The notes below the pieces were generated by a model, which saw nothing but the letters and a program-made list of their open reading frames with translations, did not search any database and had not been told where the DNA came from. A program made the position numbers and the translations under genes. This document shows, piece by piece, positions 1-7,655 of a stretch of 42,245 nucleotides of DNA. Numbering within the stretch: the stretch's first letter is position 1; each line of letters starts with the position of its first letter. Source of the DNA: Oscillospiraceae bacterium. Lineage in GTDB: Bacteria; Bacillota; Clostridia; Oscillospirales; CAG-272. The stretch is taken from the NCBI GenBank assembly GCA_015064285.1, contig SVSN01000020.1, forward strand, positions 1 through 42,245. Reading direction: 5' to 3'.

Positions 1-293
1 GAGGTGTCGCCGTGTACCAGAACCACATCGGGCTTTTCGCTCTCCAGAACCTCTTTGATCCGGTTCAGGATATTGGTAGTGATATCGAATAAGGTCTGCT
101 TGTCCTTCATGATGGACAGGTCATAGTCGGGGGTGACGCCGAAGGCATCCAGCACCTGATCCAGCATCTGTCTGTGCTGTCCGGTAACACAGACAATGGT
201 CTGCAGTCCCGGACGCTTTTTGCATTCGTTGACCAGCGGGCACATCTTAATGGCTTCCGGACGGGTACCGAAGACCAGCATGACTTTTTTCAT
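1..293 (-). CDS. wecB: UDP-N-acetylglucosamine 2-epimerase, N-terminal part (gene runs off window)
   Basis: Only the first 97 codons are in the window. The protein begins [20 protein letters not shown] and reaches VLVHGDT, both hallmarks of the non-hydrolysing UDP-GlcNAc 2-epimerase family. This enzyme interconverts UDP-GlcNAc and UDP-ManNAc for cell-wall teichoic acid or polysaccharide synthesis in the cytosol. The GTRPEAIK segment (residues 9-16) is the conserved start of the first Rossmann-like domain. The start is supported by an AGGAG upstream and a TTGACC-17-TATCAT promoter at 332-360. Nothing can be said about the C-terminal catalytic half, which lies outside. Family assignment is confident. 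Confidence 0.93.
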   Translation of the reverse strand, partial: MKKVMLVFGTRPEAIKMCPLVNECKKRPGLQTIVCVTGQHRQMLDQVLDAFGVTPDYDLSIMKDKQTLFDITTNILNRIKEVLESEKPDVVLVHGDT

Positions 294-331
294 ATCTATA
301 AACTCCTGTTAAAAATTCCTTCTGTATCCTT

Positions 332-360
332 ATGATACCATAGTATTCCCCTGCGGTCAA
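332..360 (-). promoter_or_regulatory. Sigma-A-type promoter for the 2-epimerase gene
   Basis: On the minus strand there is TTGACC (355-360), a 17-bp spacer and TATCAT (332-337), about 40 bp before the start codon. Confidence 0.7.
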
Positions 361-430
361 CGGGTATTTGTGAATTTTCCGGTAACAGCGGTCATGGAGG
401 GGCAATATATTTCTGCAGATCGTCTGTCGG

Positions 431-934
431 TCAGGGACACACATACCCCATTTTCACGAAATAATCATGATACCGTTCTCTCTGGCTGTCAATCATATCG
501 GAAGACCGGATAAAGGCAATGAAATCCTGTTCGCAGATCCACCTATACGCAGTGGTTTCTCCTTCTTGCAGGGTGACGGAAGACTGATCGCAGTCGGTGA
601 TGCACAGGAAATTGCAGTAAATTGTATCTTTGGAAGTAAACCGGCCTATTTCCGTAAATTGTCCGGCAGTGATGCCCGTTTCTTCCGTGAGCTCTCTGCG
701 GGCGCATTGCAGCGGGTCTTCTCCTTTCAGCGCAGAACCGCCGGCTGTGGCTTCAAAGTATCCGCCGTAATTGGGCTTGCGGGAGTCTCTCTGCATCAGC
801 AGATAGTCGCCGTCGGTATGTCTGACCAGAATTTCGCTGACCAGATGAAAAAGTCCTGCGGGAATCGGTTCTCCCCGGATCAGATCCCGATGGGCGGGCG
901 TTCCGTCAGACAGGTATCCGTCCCAGATTTCCAT
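431..934 (-). CDS. Nudix hydrolase, 167 aa
   Basis: A complete Nudix box is visible at residues 66-88: G66-x5-E72-x7-R80-E81-L82-x-E84-E85-x-G87-I88. This is the Mg2+-binding catalytic loop that hydrolyses nucleoside diphosphate-X compounds. The N-terminus (MEIWDGYL) resembles Nudix proteins related to the IPP isomerase/YfcD group, but the substrate cannot be told from sequence. I prefer the ATG at 934 because AGAGG lies 8 nt upstream; an in-frame GTG nine bases earlier has no room for a ribosome site. It is a single gene, with a hairpin between it and the hydrolase pair upstream (967-1001). Confidence 0.9.
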   Translation of the reverse strand: MEIWDGYLSDGTPAHRDLIRGEPIPAGLFHLVSEILVRHTDGDYLLMQRDSRKPNYGGYFEATAGGSALKGEDPLQCARRELTEETGITAGQFTEIGRFTSKDTIYCNFLCITDCDQSSVTLQEGETTAYRWICEQDFIAFIRSSDMIDSQRERYHDYFVKMGYVCP

Positions 935-966
935 GGTATGCACCTCTTTTCCCTTTATGGAATGGA

Positions 967-1001
967 AACGCCCAGAGGATATCTGTTGTTCTCCGGGCGT
1001 T
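967..1001. terminator. Hairpin between hydrolase pair and Nudix gene
   Basis: AACGCCCAGAG (967-977) pairs with CTCCGGGCGTT (991-1001) with one mismatch. It lies just after the stop of the leftward gene at 1034. The minus-strand T-run is weak, so termination is only probable. Confidence 0.45.
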
Positions 1002-1033
1002 GTGTATTTCTATTTCTTTCTGGCCGCTGAACC

Positions 1034-1759
1034 TCAGCCGGTGATTCCTTTGGCACAGGCGGCAAACAGCGCCTGATAATCTTCCGGACGCAGGTCACAG
1101 TGGCCTCTGTCCGGTATGATCCGGTAGTCTACGGGATGTCCCGCTTTTTCCATGGCGGCCACAAACCGGTCGGAATGGAGCTGTTTGTTTACGGATTTGT
1201 CCTCCGTACAGTGGAATACCGTATACGCCGCGTCCGGCATTTTGCCCGCTTCTGCCAGATGGAGAGGGGAAAACCGGGGCAGGATTTCTTCCATGGTGCC
1301 TTCTTCGTACAGATAGGCACTGTAGTAGCTGGAGGGCAGATCCGGCCGTTCCGTGTAATGGAAGGGCATATCGCAGACCGGGCAGTTGGCAACGCAGGCC
1401 ACGGGAGTACGTTTGGCATACACCATGTAAACCAGCGCTCCCTGTCCGCCCATGGAAAGCCCGGTGGACACGATGGGCAGGTTTTCCGGCAGGCCGTATT
1501 TGGCAAGGATAATGTCAATGATCTGATCGGCAAGCGCCACTTGCTGACGGTTCATCCATGCCCAGGGGTTGCCGTAGGGGATCAGATAGACGATGTTTCT
1601 GGCGGTGTAATAGTCTGCTTCCGCGAGGTTACCGTCAAACCGGTCATCGCACCCCATGCCGGTGAAATGGATGACGATACCCCGGATGGGTCCTTCGATC
1701 TGCTTGTCGTTGGAGTAGGAAAACAGCCGCAGGTTTTCGTAGGTGATGGGAGAAATCAT
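1034..1759 (-). CDS. Alpha/beta-fold esterase/hydrolase, 241 aa
   Basis: The nucleophile elbow GLSMGG (S102 within residues 100-105) and a late His in the segment DRGHCDLRP identify a serine alpha/beta hydrolase. An oxyanion region (HFTGMG, 31-36) is also visible. No signal peptide is present, so it is cytosolic. The start is 3 nt after the stop of the upstream CE15-like gene (1763-2869), so the two are almost certainly cotranscribed from the promoter at 2905-2933. Two esterases in one operon suggest removal of ester decorations from plant-derived oligosaccharides, which is inference; the actual substrate is unknown. Confidence 0.85.
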   Translation of the reverse strand: MISPITYENLRLFSYSNDKQIEGPIRGIVIHFTGMGCDDRFDGNLAEADYYTARNIVYLIPYGNPWAWMNRQQVALADQIIDIILAKYGLPENLPIVSTGLSMGGQGALVYMVYAKRTPVACVANCPVCDMPFHYTERPDLPSSYYSAYLYEEGTMEEILPRFSPLHLAEAGKMPDAAYTVFHCTEDKSVNKQLHSDRFVAAMEKAGHPVDYRIIPDRGHCDLRPEDYQALFAACAKGITG

Positions 1760-1762
1760 GGC

Positions 1763-2869
1763 TCAGCCTCTCTTTTTATCCCAGAAATCCATGTACTGTG
1801 TCCAGTCGTAGGGCAGAATGGCGTGTTCACCGGTCTTCATGTGATAACCGATGTTGCCTTCGTGGTAAGCCTTGTCCACTTCGATGTCTGTTTCTTCGGG
1901 CAGCACTGCGCCGGTCATGTCGTACAGAGCGTATGCATCTTTTGCCAGACGGCAGGATTCTCTTTCCGCAGCGGGGGAAGCCCAGGCGTCGCCGGAGCAG
2001 CTTGCCACATAGCACAGTCTGGGCGCAATGGCGCCAACCAGCATATGCTGGTCGCAGGGAAGCATTTCTTCTCTGTCGCCGTACTTGCTGTAATTTTTAC
2101 AGAACCAGTCAAAGGCATTGGTGATGACCTTGACGGTTTCGCCGCCTTCGGTTCTGCCTCTGTGCAGCATGGCGCCGGAGCAGCCGGATGCGTTGGAGAT
2201 GGACAGAGCAAAACGGGTGTCGGTTGCACCTGCCCACAGTGCGGTTTTGCCGCCTCTGGAGTGGCCGACAACGGCTGCGTTCTTTTCATCTGCATAGGGA
2301 CAGCCGGTCAGGTAGTCCAGTACACGGGATGCACCCCATGCCCAGGCGGAGATGGTTGCCCAGTCGTTGTCCCGGCGGAGGGAACGGTCAGGCTGGAAGT
2401 GAGCAAACACACCGGCACGGTAGTCGGCTTTGTGATTGGCATCCGGATACAGACCGGAGGTGGGCATGATGGAAACACCGTAGCCTCGGGAGATGATGTC
2501 CAGAATCGGCACGTTCAGGCATTCGAGGGAGGTTTCAAAGTCATATTTGTTTTCCTGGAACTCGTGCATGACATAAACGAAGGTGGGCACGGGCTTATCG
2601 GTCATGGGGAAGAAGCTGCGGCACAGGAAGGTGTAGCCGCCGGCGGTGATCAGCACCTTTTCGTAGCGGACGGGGCTGCCCAGATAGTTTTCCTTGGCAT
2701 CGGTGATCTTCCAGGTGGTATGCAGATTCTTTTCCGCTTCGGCAGGACGTTTGCCGTAGATGTACTCGGACAGCAGATCCATGATTTCGGGACGGCGGAA
2801 GGTTTCCCAGTCGCTGACAGTGGTGACAGGTGCGCCGCCGATGGTGGTAAGCAGTTCGGGAATGGACAT
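1763..2869 (-). CDS. CE15-like glucuronoyl esterase family alpha/beta hydrolase, 368 aa
   Basis: The elbow VVGHSRGGKTALWAGA (S204, residues 200-215) is the bacterial form of the CE15 motif G-x-S-R-x-G-K. Further CE15-like blocks follow in order: a SGCSGA...E region, LPCDQHMLVGAIAPR, and a late catalytic-type His in KTGEHAILPYDW near residue 349. CE15 enzymes cleave ester bonds between glucuronate side chains of xylan and lignin alcohols. There is no signal peptide, so this member would act on imported material or be misassigned among related acetyl esterases. AGG-rich ribosome site (2876-2880) and a near-perfect promoter precede it. It forms an operon with the esterase at 1034-1759. Confidence 0.8.
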   Translation of the reverse strand: MSIPELLTTIGGAPVTTVSDWETFRRPEIMDLLSEYIYGKRPAEAEKNLHTTWKITDAKENYLGSPVRYEKVLITAGGYTFLCRSFFPMTDKPVPTFVYVMHEFQENKYDFETSLECLNVPILDIISRGYGVSIMPTSGLYPDANHKADYRAGVFAHFQPDRSLRRDNDWATISAWAWGASRVLDYLTGCPYADEKNAAVVGHSRGGKTALWAGATDTRFALSISNASGCSGAMLHRGRTEGGETVKVITNAFDWFCKNYSKYGDREEMLPCDQHMLVGAIAPRLCYVASCSGDAWASPAAERESCRLAKDAYALYDMTGAVLPEETDIEVDKAYHEGNIGYHMKTGEHAILPYDWTQYMDFWDKKRG

Positions 2870-2904
2870 AATATACCTCCGGTTTTAGTATTAGAGTTAT
2901 TTTT

Positions 2905-2933
2905 ATTATACCGTTTTCCACTGGATTCGTCAA
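2905..2933 (-). promoter_or_regulatory. Promoter of the esterase operon
   Basis: TTGACG (2928-2933), 17-bp spacer and TATAAT (2905-2910) on the minus strand, 36 bp before the start codon at 2869. Confidence 0.85.
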
Positions 2934-2959
2934 CGGTTCTGCAGGAAAAAACTGTCTGA

Positions 2960-2990
2960 AAAAAAAAAACAGATCCAACGGATCCGGTCG
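2960..2990 (-). terminator. Terminator after the tRNA-Tyr fragment
   Basis: On the minus strand GATCC-GTT-GGATC is followed by TG and a run of T. It has the same position and style as the terminators after the two intact tRNA-Tyr genes. Confidence 0.6.
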
Positions 2991-3000
2991 TTTGTTTAGA

Positions 3001-3025
3001 ATGGGGGAAGGTGGATTCGAACCAT
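3001..3025 (-). pseudogene. 3' fragment of a tRNA-Tyr gene (possible third copy or att scar)
   Basis: About 24 bases match the T-arm and acceptor 3' strand of the two downstream tRNA-Tyr genes exactly (TTCGAATCCACCTTCCCCCA on the minus strand). No anticodon or 5' half precedes it. It is followed by its own terminator. It could be the remains of a third tandem copy or a footprint of an integrated element. Confidence 0.65.
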
Positions 3026-3135
3026 GCACATGATTCGCTTCGCTCCCTATGTGGGCAAGAACGGCTGCATCAGACGAAAACTTTTGATTCACTACCCGTT
3101 CTTGCACGGTTTTCTCATACATCATTCCCGCAAAA

Positions 3136-3162
3136 CAAAAAATCAGACCCGATGGATCTGAC
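3136..3162 (-). terminator. Terminator after tRNA-Tyr copy 1
   Basis: Minus-strand stem TCAGATCC-ATC-GGGTCTGA followed by TTTTTT. An identical copy lies 253 bp away at 3389-3415. Confidence 0.75.
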
Positions 3163-3175
3163 TTTCTGTTTTGAA

Positions 3176-3257
3176 TGGGGGAAGGTGGATTCGAACCACC
3201 GAAGGCGGTGCCAGCAGATTTACAGTCTGTCCCCTTTGGCCACTCGGGAATTCCCCC
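3176..3257 (-). tRNA. tRNA-Tyr(GTA), copy 1
   Basis: The minus strand reads a class II tRNA: acceptor GGGGGAA/TTCCCCC, anticodon stem CAGA/TCTG with loop CTGTAAA (anticodon GTA), a long variable arm, and T-arm GGTTCGAATCC. The CCA end is not encoded. It is identical to copy 2 and has its own promoter at 3287-3315. Confidence 0.95.
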
Positions 3258-3286
3258 AAATATTGTCGTTCCTTGCGAACAGGTAT

Positions 3287-3315
3287 ATTATATCATAACA
3301 GGGTATGTTTGTCAA
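3287..3315 (-). promoter_or_regulatory. Promoter of tRNA-Tyr copy 1
   Basis: TTGACA (3310-3315), 17-bp spacer, TATAAT (3287-3292). The flanking text (CTATTGACAAA, TGTTATGATATAATAT) resembles the tRNA-Thr and tRNA-Pro promoters in this window, suggesting a shared stable-RNA promoter type. Confidence 0.85.
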
Positions 3316-3388
3316 TAGGTTTTTGAAAAATCTTTTCAAGAAAATTTGCCGTTCTTGCACGGTTTTCTCATACATCATTCCCGCAAAA

Positions 3389-3415
3389 CAAAAAATCAGA
3401 CCCGATGGATCTGAC
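3389..3415 (-). terminator. Terminator after tRNA-Tyr copy 2
   Basis: Identical to the hairpin at 3136-3162, as part of the ~167-bp direct repeat. Confidence 0.75.
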
Positions 3416-3428
3416 TTTCTGTTTTGAA

Positions 3429-3510
3429 TGGGGGAAGGTGGATTCGAACCACCGAAGGCGGTGCCAGCAGATTTACAGTCTGTCCCCTTTGGCCACTCGG
3501 GAATTCCCCC
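3429..3510 (-). tRNA. tRNA-Tyr(GTA), copy 2
   Basis: Same 82-nt sequence as copy 1. It lies downstream of tRNA-Thr and is probably cotranscribed with it from the promoter at 3690-3718, before a hairpin at 3389-3415. Confidence 0.95.
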
Positions 3511-3541
3511 AAATAATACAGTACGCACCCGGCATACTGTA

Positions 3542-3616
3542 TGGAGCTGGTGATCGGAGTCGAACCAACAACCTGCTGATTACAAATCAGCTGCTCTGCC
3601 ATTGAGCCACACCAGC
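3542..3616 (-). tRNA. tRNA-Thr(TGT)
   Basis: Minus-strand cloverleaf: acceptor GCTGGTG/CACCAGC, anticodon stem GCTGA/TCAGC with loop TTTGTAA (anticodon TGT), and T-arm GGTTCGACTCC. Unlike the Tyr genes, the 3' CCA is encoded (3542-3544). Confidence 0.95.
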
Positions 3617-3689
3617 ATAATATACAATTTCCAAGGGTATTTTGTGTACTTGTTTTGTGTATATTGGCATTCCTGTTCGGAACGATATG

Positions 3690-3718
3690 ATTATACCACA
3701 CCGGCGCTTATTTGTCAA
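3690..3718 (-). promoter_or_regulatory. Promoter of the tRNA-Thr/tRNA-Tyr unit
   Basis: TTGACA (3713-3718), 17-bp spacer, TATAAT (3690-3695): a perfect consensus. The bases up to the tRNA-Thr 5' end at 3616 hold nothing else I recognise. Confidence 0.9.
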
Positions 3719-3811
3719 TAGGTTTGAGAAAAGATTTATGACAAATTTCTGCCGGTAAAGGAAAAACCGGAGTATTTCCCCCGGTCATTCCTTTTTGTTT
3801 CGGATTATTCA

Positions 3812-5365
3812 TCAGAACAGGCGCAGCTTTGGCAGACCGTCATCACCCATTCGCCAGATATAGTTGAAATCGAAGCCGTCAAAGCTGCAGTCTGCTTCAT
3901 AGCGCAGGTCATAGTTGTCATATGCGCCGTACTTTACATTGTTCTCCTGACAGAACTCGATAAATTCATCTCCTTCAAACACAGTTGCAATGACTCTGGA
4001 AAGTTCCTGCCGCTCTCTTTCTTTCGTGTATGGGTCAACCAGATAGAAGTACCCACTGGTTTCGGAGATGTCCTTTGTAATATACATCTGCATTTCGTCG
4101 GCTTTGCAGTATACATAGAAGGAAGACAGTTTGACCAGGTTCCATTCGTCGTCAACGGCAAGGAATCGTTCTTTGATTTCTGCCATGATCTCATCGCTGA
4201 GCAGGGTGGGCGGTGTGGTATCGTCAAAGCCTGCCACACCGTAATCTGCTTCGGGGGACTGGATGCTGCCGCTGAAATAGGAAGTCACACAGGAATTGGC
4301 AAAGCCGACAACACCTGCCACATAAGGAGTTTTGAGTTCTGCCGCGCTGTCATTTGCCAGTGTGATTTCCGCATCCGACCAGCAGCTGTCCGTGATAATG
4401 GTCTTGCCAACCACACCGCCGATCTTTACGCTGCTGAATACCAGAGCCGGATCGATAGAGTCTGCGAAGGTGACGGATACCGAAACATTTTCCGTATAGC
4501 AGCCGGCCACAACATCACATTCCCCGGCAATCATGCCCACAATCACATTGGTAGTTCCGTACATCTTGGGATTATCAACGGTGATTTCCACGGAGCTGTC
4601 TGTGATGCCAAGATTCTTGATGATGCCGCCGCCGTAATCCCGGTAGTATTCTCCGGTTTCGGGATCCTGCAGGGGGTCAAAGGCGATCATGCCGCATCTG
4701 CCGAACAGACCGGCATATACATTGTGGTCATCGGCTGCTTTACGGATGTGCAGATTGGAAATCACATATCCGTTGCCGTTGAAGGTACCCATGAAAGCTG
4801 TATCCTCCCAGAACTGCCGTTCTTCACCGTCTTCAGCGATTACAGTAAAGGGAACATACCCGCCGCCGATGGGGGTAAAGCCGTCCTCATAGATTCCGCC
4901 GGGTTCATAGTATTCATCGGGAATTGCAATATCGTTCATCAGGATATAATTTGCATCCAGATCCTCTCTGACCGCATCCAGATCCTCTGCTGTGAACACG
5001 CCGATCCAGCCTTCGGGGACTTCTGTGAGCTGTCCGCCGCTGTCCTTCTGCAAAAACAGCATATTGATGTATTCTCTGACTGCCGGTACCGCCGCGTAAA
5101 CGCATCCGGTTCCTGCCAGTACCACGGCGGCGCAGATGGCTGCCGTCCATGCTTTCTTCCATTTTTTCATCGTTTTCTGTTTCATCACAAAAACCTCCCG
5201 TTTCGTATTCTGATTCTGCCGCACCCTGTCCTGCATCCGGTCAAGGAATGCATCGGACATGGCCGGGATTTCTTCTTTTTCTGCCGGAGCCTGTCGTTCC
5301 ATTTCATTCCACAAAGCCAGCGCGTGTTTCAGCGCCGTGTCAAACTGCTTTTCAGCCATACACAT
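3812..5365 (-). CDS. Putative anti-sigma factor with extracellular GLUG-type repeats, 517 aa
   Basis: Residues 1-70 are a charged cytosolic region. One membrane segment follows (about residues 72-92, AAICAAVVLAGTGC). About 420 residues outside contain GLUG-like blocks such as FTPIGG...GTFNGNGYVISNL...AGLFGRCG and NVIVGMIAGECDVVAGCY. This topology fits Firmicutes anti-sigma factors encoded after an ECF sigma gene: the cytosolic part would hold sigma, and the outer part senses or binds the surface. Its start overlaps the end of the sigma gene by 14 nt, implying translational coupling. GLUG repeats are known from surface and peptidase-type proteins; the sensed signal is unknown. With the partner sigma gene broken, this protein may be orphaned. 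Confidence 0.7.
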   Translation of the reverse strand: MCMAEKQFDTALKHALALWNEMERQAPAEKEEIPAMSDAFLDRMQDRVRQNQNTKREVFVMKQKTMKKWKKAWTAAICAAVVLAGTGCVYAAVPAVREYINMLFLQKDSGGQLTEVPEGWIGVFTAEDLDAVREDLDANYILMNDIAIPDEYYEPGGIYEDGFTPIGGGYVPFTVIAEDGEERQFWEDTAFMGTFNGNGYVISNLHIRKAADDHNVYAGLFGRCGMIAFDPLQDPETGEYYRDYGGGIIKNLGITDSSVEITVDNPKMYGTTNVIVGMIAGECDVVAGCYTENVSVSVTFADSIDPALVFSSVKIGGVVGKTIITDSCWSDAEITLANDSAAELKTPYVAGVVGFANSCVTSYFSGSIQSPEADYGVAGFDDTTPPTLLSDEIMAEIKERFLAVDDEWNLVKLSSFYVYCKADEMQMYITKDISETSGYFYLVDPYTKERERQELSRVIATVFEGDEFIEFCQENNVKYGAYDNYDLRYEADCSFDGFDFNYIWRMGDDGLPKLRLF

Positions 5366-5870
5366 CCACTCCTCTCTCGGCCAGTTTTTCTTTCAGCCAT
5401 TTTCGGCCTCGGGATAGCCGGGTACGCACCGTGCCGCCGGAAACTCCCAGAGATTCCGCAATTTCTCCGATGGAAAAGCCGAAATGCAGGTGCAGGTTCA
5501 GTACATCCCGCATGGCGGCTGGCATTTCCGACAGCAGCCGGCAGATCATATTTTCCAGATCTCCCGTAATGGCTTCTTCCGCCGGATCCGGTACAAAGGC
5601 TTCTTCCATGGTTACATCCTCCACCGGGACAGGGCCGGTTTTCTTTCGGTTATAGATATCGATGGCGGTATGCCGGGTGTAGATTACAGACAGGGCGATG
5701 ATTTCCCCGTCTTCCAGATGTCGGAATTTGTGGATGTTCCGGGCAATCCGTTCCACTGCGTCCATGACGGCATCTTCGCTGTCTGTCCGGCTGCCCAGGA
5801 TTTTTCAGGCTTCCCGCCACATCCGATCCCGGCACAGATTCCAGACCGTTTCCAGTGTCATTTCCGTCAT
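5352..5870 (-). pseudogene. ECF sigma factor gene interrupted by an in-frame TGA
   Basis: Reading from ATG at 5870 gives MTEMTLETVWNLCRDRMWRE, then A, TGA (5805-5807), then KILGSRTDSEDAVMDAVERI, which is a continuous sigma-70 region 2. After a charged linker, region 4 (PAAMRDVLNLHLHFGFSIGE and a helix-turn-helix ending in RGRKWLKEKL) is intact. The stop splits region 2 and would leave only an internal ATG (5765) start lacking most of the core-binding helices. A second oddity: the good ribosome site (AAGGAGG) serves ATG 5890, which opens a 7-codon frame overlapping ATG 5870 as ATGA. So this is either a leader peptide or a further one-base frameshift. TGA is a true stop in neighbouring genes, so recoding is unlikely. 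Confidence 0.75.
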
Positions 5871-5924
5871 GTGTTCTGTGTCCATTCCATGCTGTCCTCC
5901 TTTCTGTGCTCTCTGTCCTGTATA

Positions 5925-5949
5925 ACCGTCGGGAGGGGAAAATGTTACA
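5925..5949 (-). promoter_or_regulatory. Candidate ECF-type autoregulated promoter
   Basis: The minus strand reads TGTAAC (5944-5949), 15 bases, then CGGT (5925-5928). This resembles ECF promoters (AAC-containing -35, CG-containing -10) and lies upstream of the sigma/anti-sigma pair. Matching is by eye only. Confidence 0.4.
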
Positions 5950-6001
5950 CCGGAACAGTAAGAAATTTTACAGAAGTACCATTTTTATTATACCACAAGA
6001 A

Positions 6002-6030
6002 TTGACAGAGAACGGAAAATATGCTATCAT
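6002..6030 (+). promoter_or_regulatory. Promoter of the AIM24/hydrolase operon
   Basis: TTGACA (6002-6007), 17-bp spacer, TATCAT (6025-6030), about 75 bp before the start codon. Confidence 0.8.
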
Positions 6031-6105
6031 AAAATAAAATGAACGGAACGGTTCCGAGACGTTTGCGGATGATTTTGCGAATTCAATACAACGGAGGATA
6101 TAACC

Positions 6106-6876
6106 ATGTACGAAATCAGAAATTTTACAGACAATGACGATATCCGGATTCTGGAGAAGCTGGGTGCTTATACGGTGATTGAATACTGCAGAGATCTGAG
6201 TGTACTGCCGTCAGAAGCACAGACCGCCTATTTCTGCAATGCCATGAATGTGCGGAAACGGCAGGTGATCTGTGATCTTAGTGTATCCGATGTGATCGTG
6301 CAGGCCGGAGCCATGCAGTGGTCTGTTGGCAATGTGAACGCTACCACCGGCGTCAAGGGTGTGGGGGATCTGTTGGGAAAGGCGCTGCGCGGCAGCGTGA
6401 CCGGGGAATCCGCCATCAAACCGGAATACACCGGTGACGGGACGCTGGTACTGGAACCCACCTACAAGCACATTCTGCTGCTGGATCTGGAACAGTGGAA
6501 CGGTTCAGTGGTACTGGATGACGGTCTGTTTTTGTCCTGCGAAGCATCTCTGAAGCAGAAAGCGGTTGCCCGTTCCAATATTTCCTCAGCGGTTGCCGGC
6601 GGAGAAGGGCTTTTCAACCTGGGTGTGACCGGGAAGGGAATCCTCTGTCTGGAATCCGCCTGTCCGAAGGAAGAACTGGTGGAAGTGAATCTGGTGAACG
6701 ATGTGCTGAAGGTGGACGGTAATATGGCCATTGCCTGGAGCGGCAGTCTGGAATTCACTGTGGAACGTTCCGGTAAATCCCTGATCGGTTCGGCGGCATC
6801 CGGGGAAGGTCTGGTGAATGTATACAGAGGCACCGGCAAGGTACTGCTGGCGCCGGTTGGCAAAATGCCGGGTTAA
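6106..6876 (+). CDS. AIM24 family protein, 256 aa
   Basis: The protein is a repetitive beta-rich fold with the AIM24-family signatures VIVQAGAMQWSVGNVNATTGV, GTLVLEPTYKHILLLDL, a GEGLFNL segment and GEGLVNVYRGTGKVLLAP (split here for brevity). It has no signal peptide or membrane segment. AIM24/TerD-like beta-solenoid proteins are common in Firmicutes, but their biochemical role is not established. It is the first gene of a two-gene operon with the hydrolase 15 nt downstream. Ribosome site GGAGG 8 nt before the ATG. Confidence 0.85.
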   Translation: MYEIRNFTDNDDIRILEKLGAYTVIEYCRDLSVLPSEAQTAYFCNAMNVRKRQVICDLSVSDVIVQAGAMQWSVGNVNATTGVKGVGDLLGKALRGSVTGESAIKPEYTGDGTLVLEPTYKHILLLDLEQWNGSVVLDDGLFLSCEASLKQKAVARSNISSAVAGGEGLFNLGVTGKGILCLESACPKEELVEVNLVNDVLKVDGNMAIAWSGSLEFTVERSGKSLIGSAASGEGLVNVYRGTGKVLLAPVGKMPG

Positions 6877-6891
6877 AGCGGAGCGGAAAAT

Positions 6892-7647
6892 ATGCGGTTT
6901 CTGGAATTCGGAAAGGAACATAAGCGGATTCTGGTGCTGTTTCATGCTTCCTGCATGACCTGGGATTTTCTGCGGGAAAGCATTGATCTGCTGGCAGAAA
7001 GGTTTCATGTGGTGGTGCCGGTGCTGCCCGGATATGACATGGAAGATGACAGTGATTACACCGGAGTGGAAGCCATAGCGGCGGAAACGGAGGACTGGCT
7101 GCTGGCAGAGGGATATAGTGATATTGCCGGTCTGTACGGGATTTCCATGGGCGGCAGCATCTGTGTCCGGCTGCTGGCAAACGGGCGGATCCGGGTGAAG
7201 AAAGCGGTGATTGATGCGGGAATCACCCCCTGTCAGCTGCCAAAGTGGCTGTCGGAACTGCTTGTGATGCGGGATACATCCTTTATGCTGATGCTGAAAA
7301 ACAGTCTCGGTTTCTTCTCCCGTCTTGTACCGGAGAAAAAATACGGAACAGACACCTTCACCAAACTCCGGCAGGTGATGGAACATGCCAGCCGCACCAC
7401 CATCCGGAACAACTTCCGTTCCTGCAACACCTATACTATGCCGGAAACGGCAGCCGGACAGGAAACGGTGATCCGGTACTGGTACGGTACTTTCGAAAAA
7501 TGGCAGCGAAGGAAGGATATACAGTTTGTTATGCGCACGTTCCCCCAGACACAGACTGAGGAAATCAAAGGCTGCAGCCATGCGGAATTTGTGATGCTGC
7601 ATCCTGTGGAATTTGCGGAGAAGCTGACAGCATTTATAGAAGCTTAA
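6892..7647 (+). CDS. Alpha/beta hydrolase, 251 aa
   Basis: The elbow LYGISMGGSICVRLL (nucleophile Ser near residue 84) and a C-terminal His in KGCSHAEFVMLHP show a serine alpha/beta hydrolase. The oxyanion loop LFHASCMTWDF is near residue 19. It belongs to the small-molecule lyase/esterase class, with no way to name a substrate. It follows the AIM24 gene after 15 nt and shares its promoter, ending in a hairpin at 7656-7699 that also closes the convergent GH95 gene. Confidence 0.82.
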   Translation: MRFLEFGKEHKRILVLFHASCMTWDFLRESIDLLAERFHVVVPVLPGYDMEDDSDYTGVEAIAAETEDWLLAEGYSDIAGLYGISMGGSICVRLLANGRIRVKKAVIDAGITPCQLPKWLSELLVMRDTSFMLMLKNSLGFFSRLVPEKKYGTDTFTKLRQVMEHASRTTIRNNFRSCNTYTMPETAAGQETVIRYWYGTFEKWQRRKDIQFVMRTFPQTQTEEIKGCSHAEFVMLHPVEFAEKLTAFIEA

Positions 7648-7655
7648 AACGAGAA

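Larger units (their letters stand above)
3096..3262. repeat. 167-bp direct repeat, copy 1 (tRNA-Tyr unit)
   Basis: Bases 3096-3262 recur at 3349-3515 with a constant offset of 253 bp. The unit holds the tRNA-Tyr gene, its terminator and about 40 bp beyond. The 86 bp between the copies carry the promoter for copy 1. Confidence 0.9.
3349..3515. repeat. 167-bp direct repeat, copy 2 (tRNA-Tyr unit)
   Basis: Second copy of the unit at 3096-3262; identity breaks just after the CCCCCAAATA that precedes the tRNA 5' end. Confidence 0.9.

Noticed and set aside
1100-2959. 619-codon plus-strand frame opposite two esterase genes
   Set aside because: Shadow of the minus-strand hydrolase genes, which have motifs, ribosome sites and a promoter.
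2595-3125. Minus-strand 176-codon frame across the tRNA fragment
   Set aside because: It reads through the tRNA-Tyr fragment and a terminator and overlaps the CE15-like gene out of frame.
3220-3701. Open frames of about 100 codons over the tRNA cluster on both strands
   Set aside because: They translate tRNA genes and terminators.
5805-5807. TGA in the sigma gene as a recoded codon
   Set aside because: TGA ends many intact genes here, including ATGA overlaps with following starts, and no selenocysteine-type context is apparent. A nonsense mutation is simpler.
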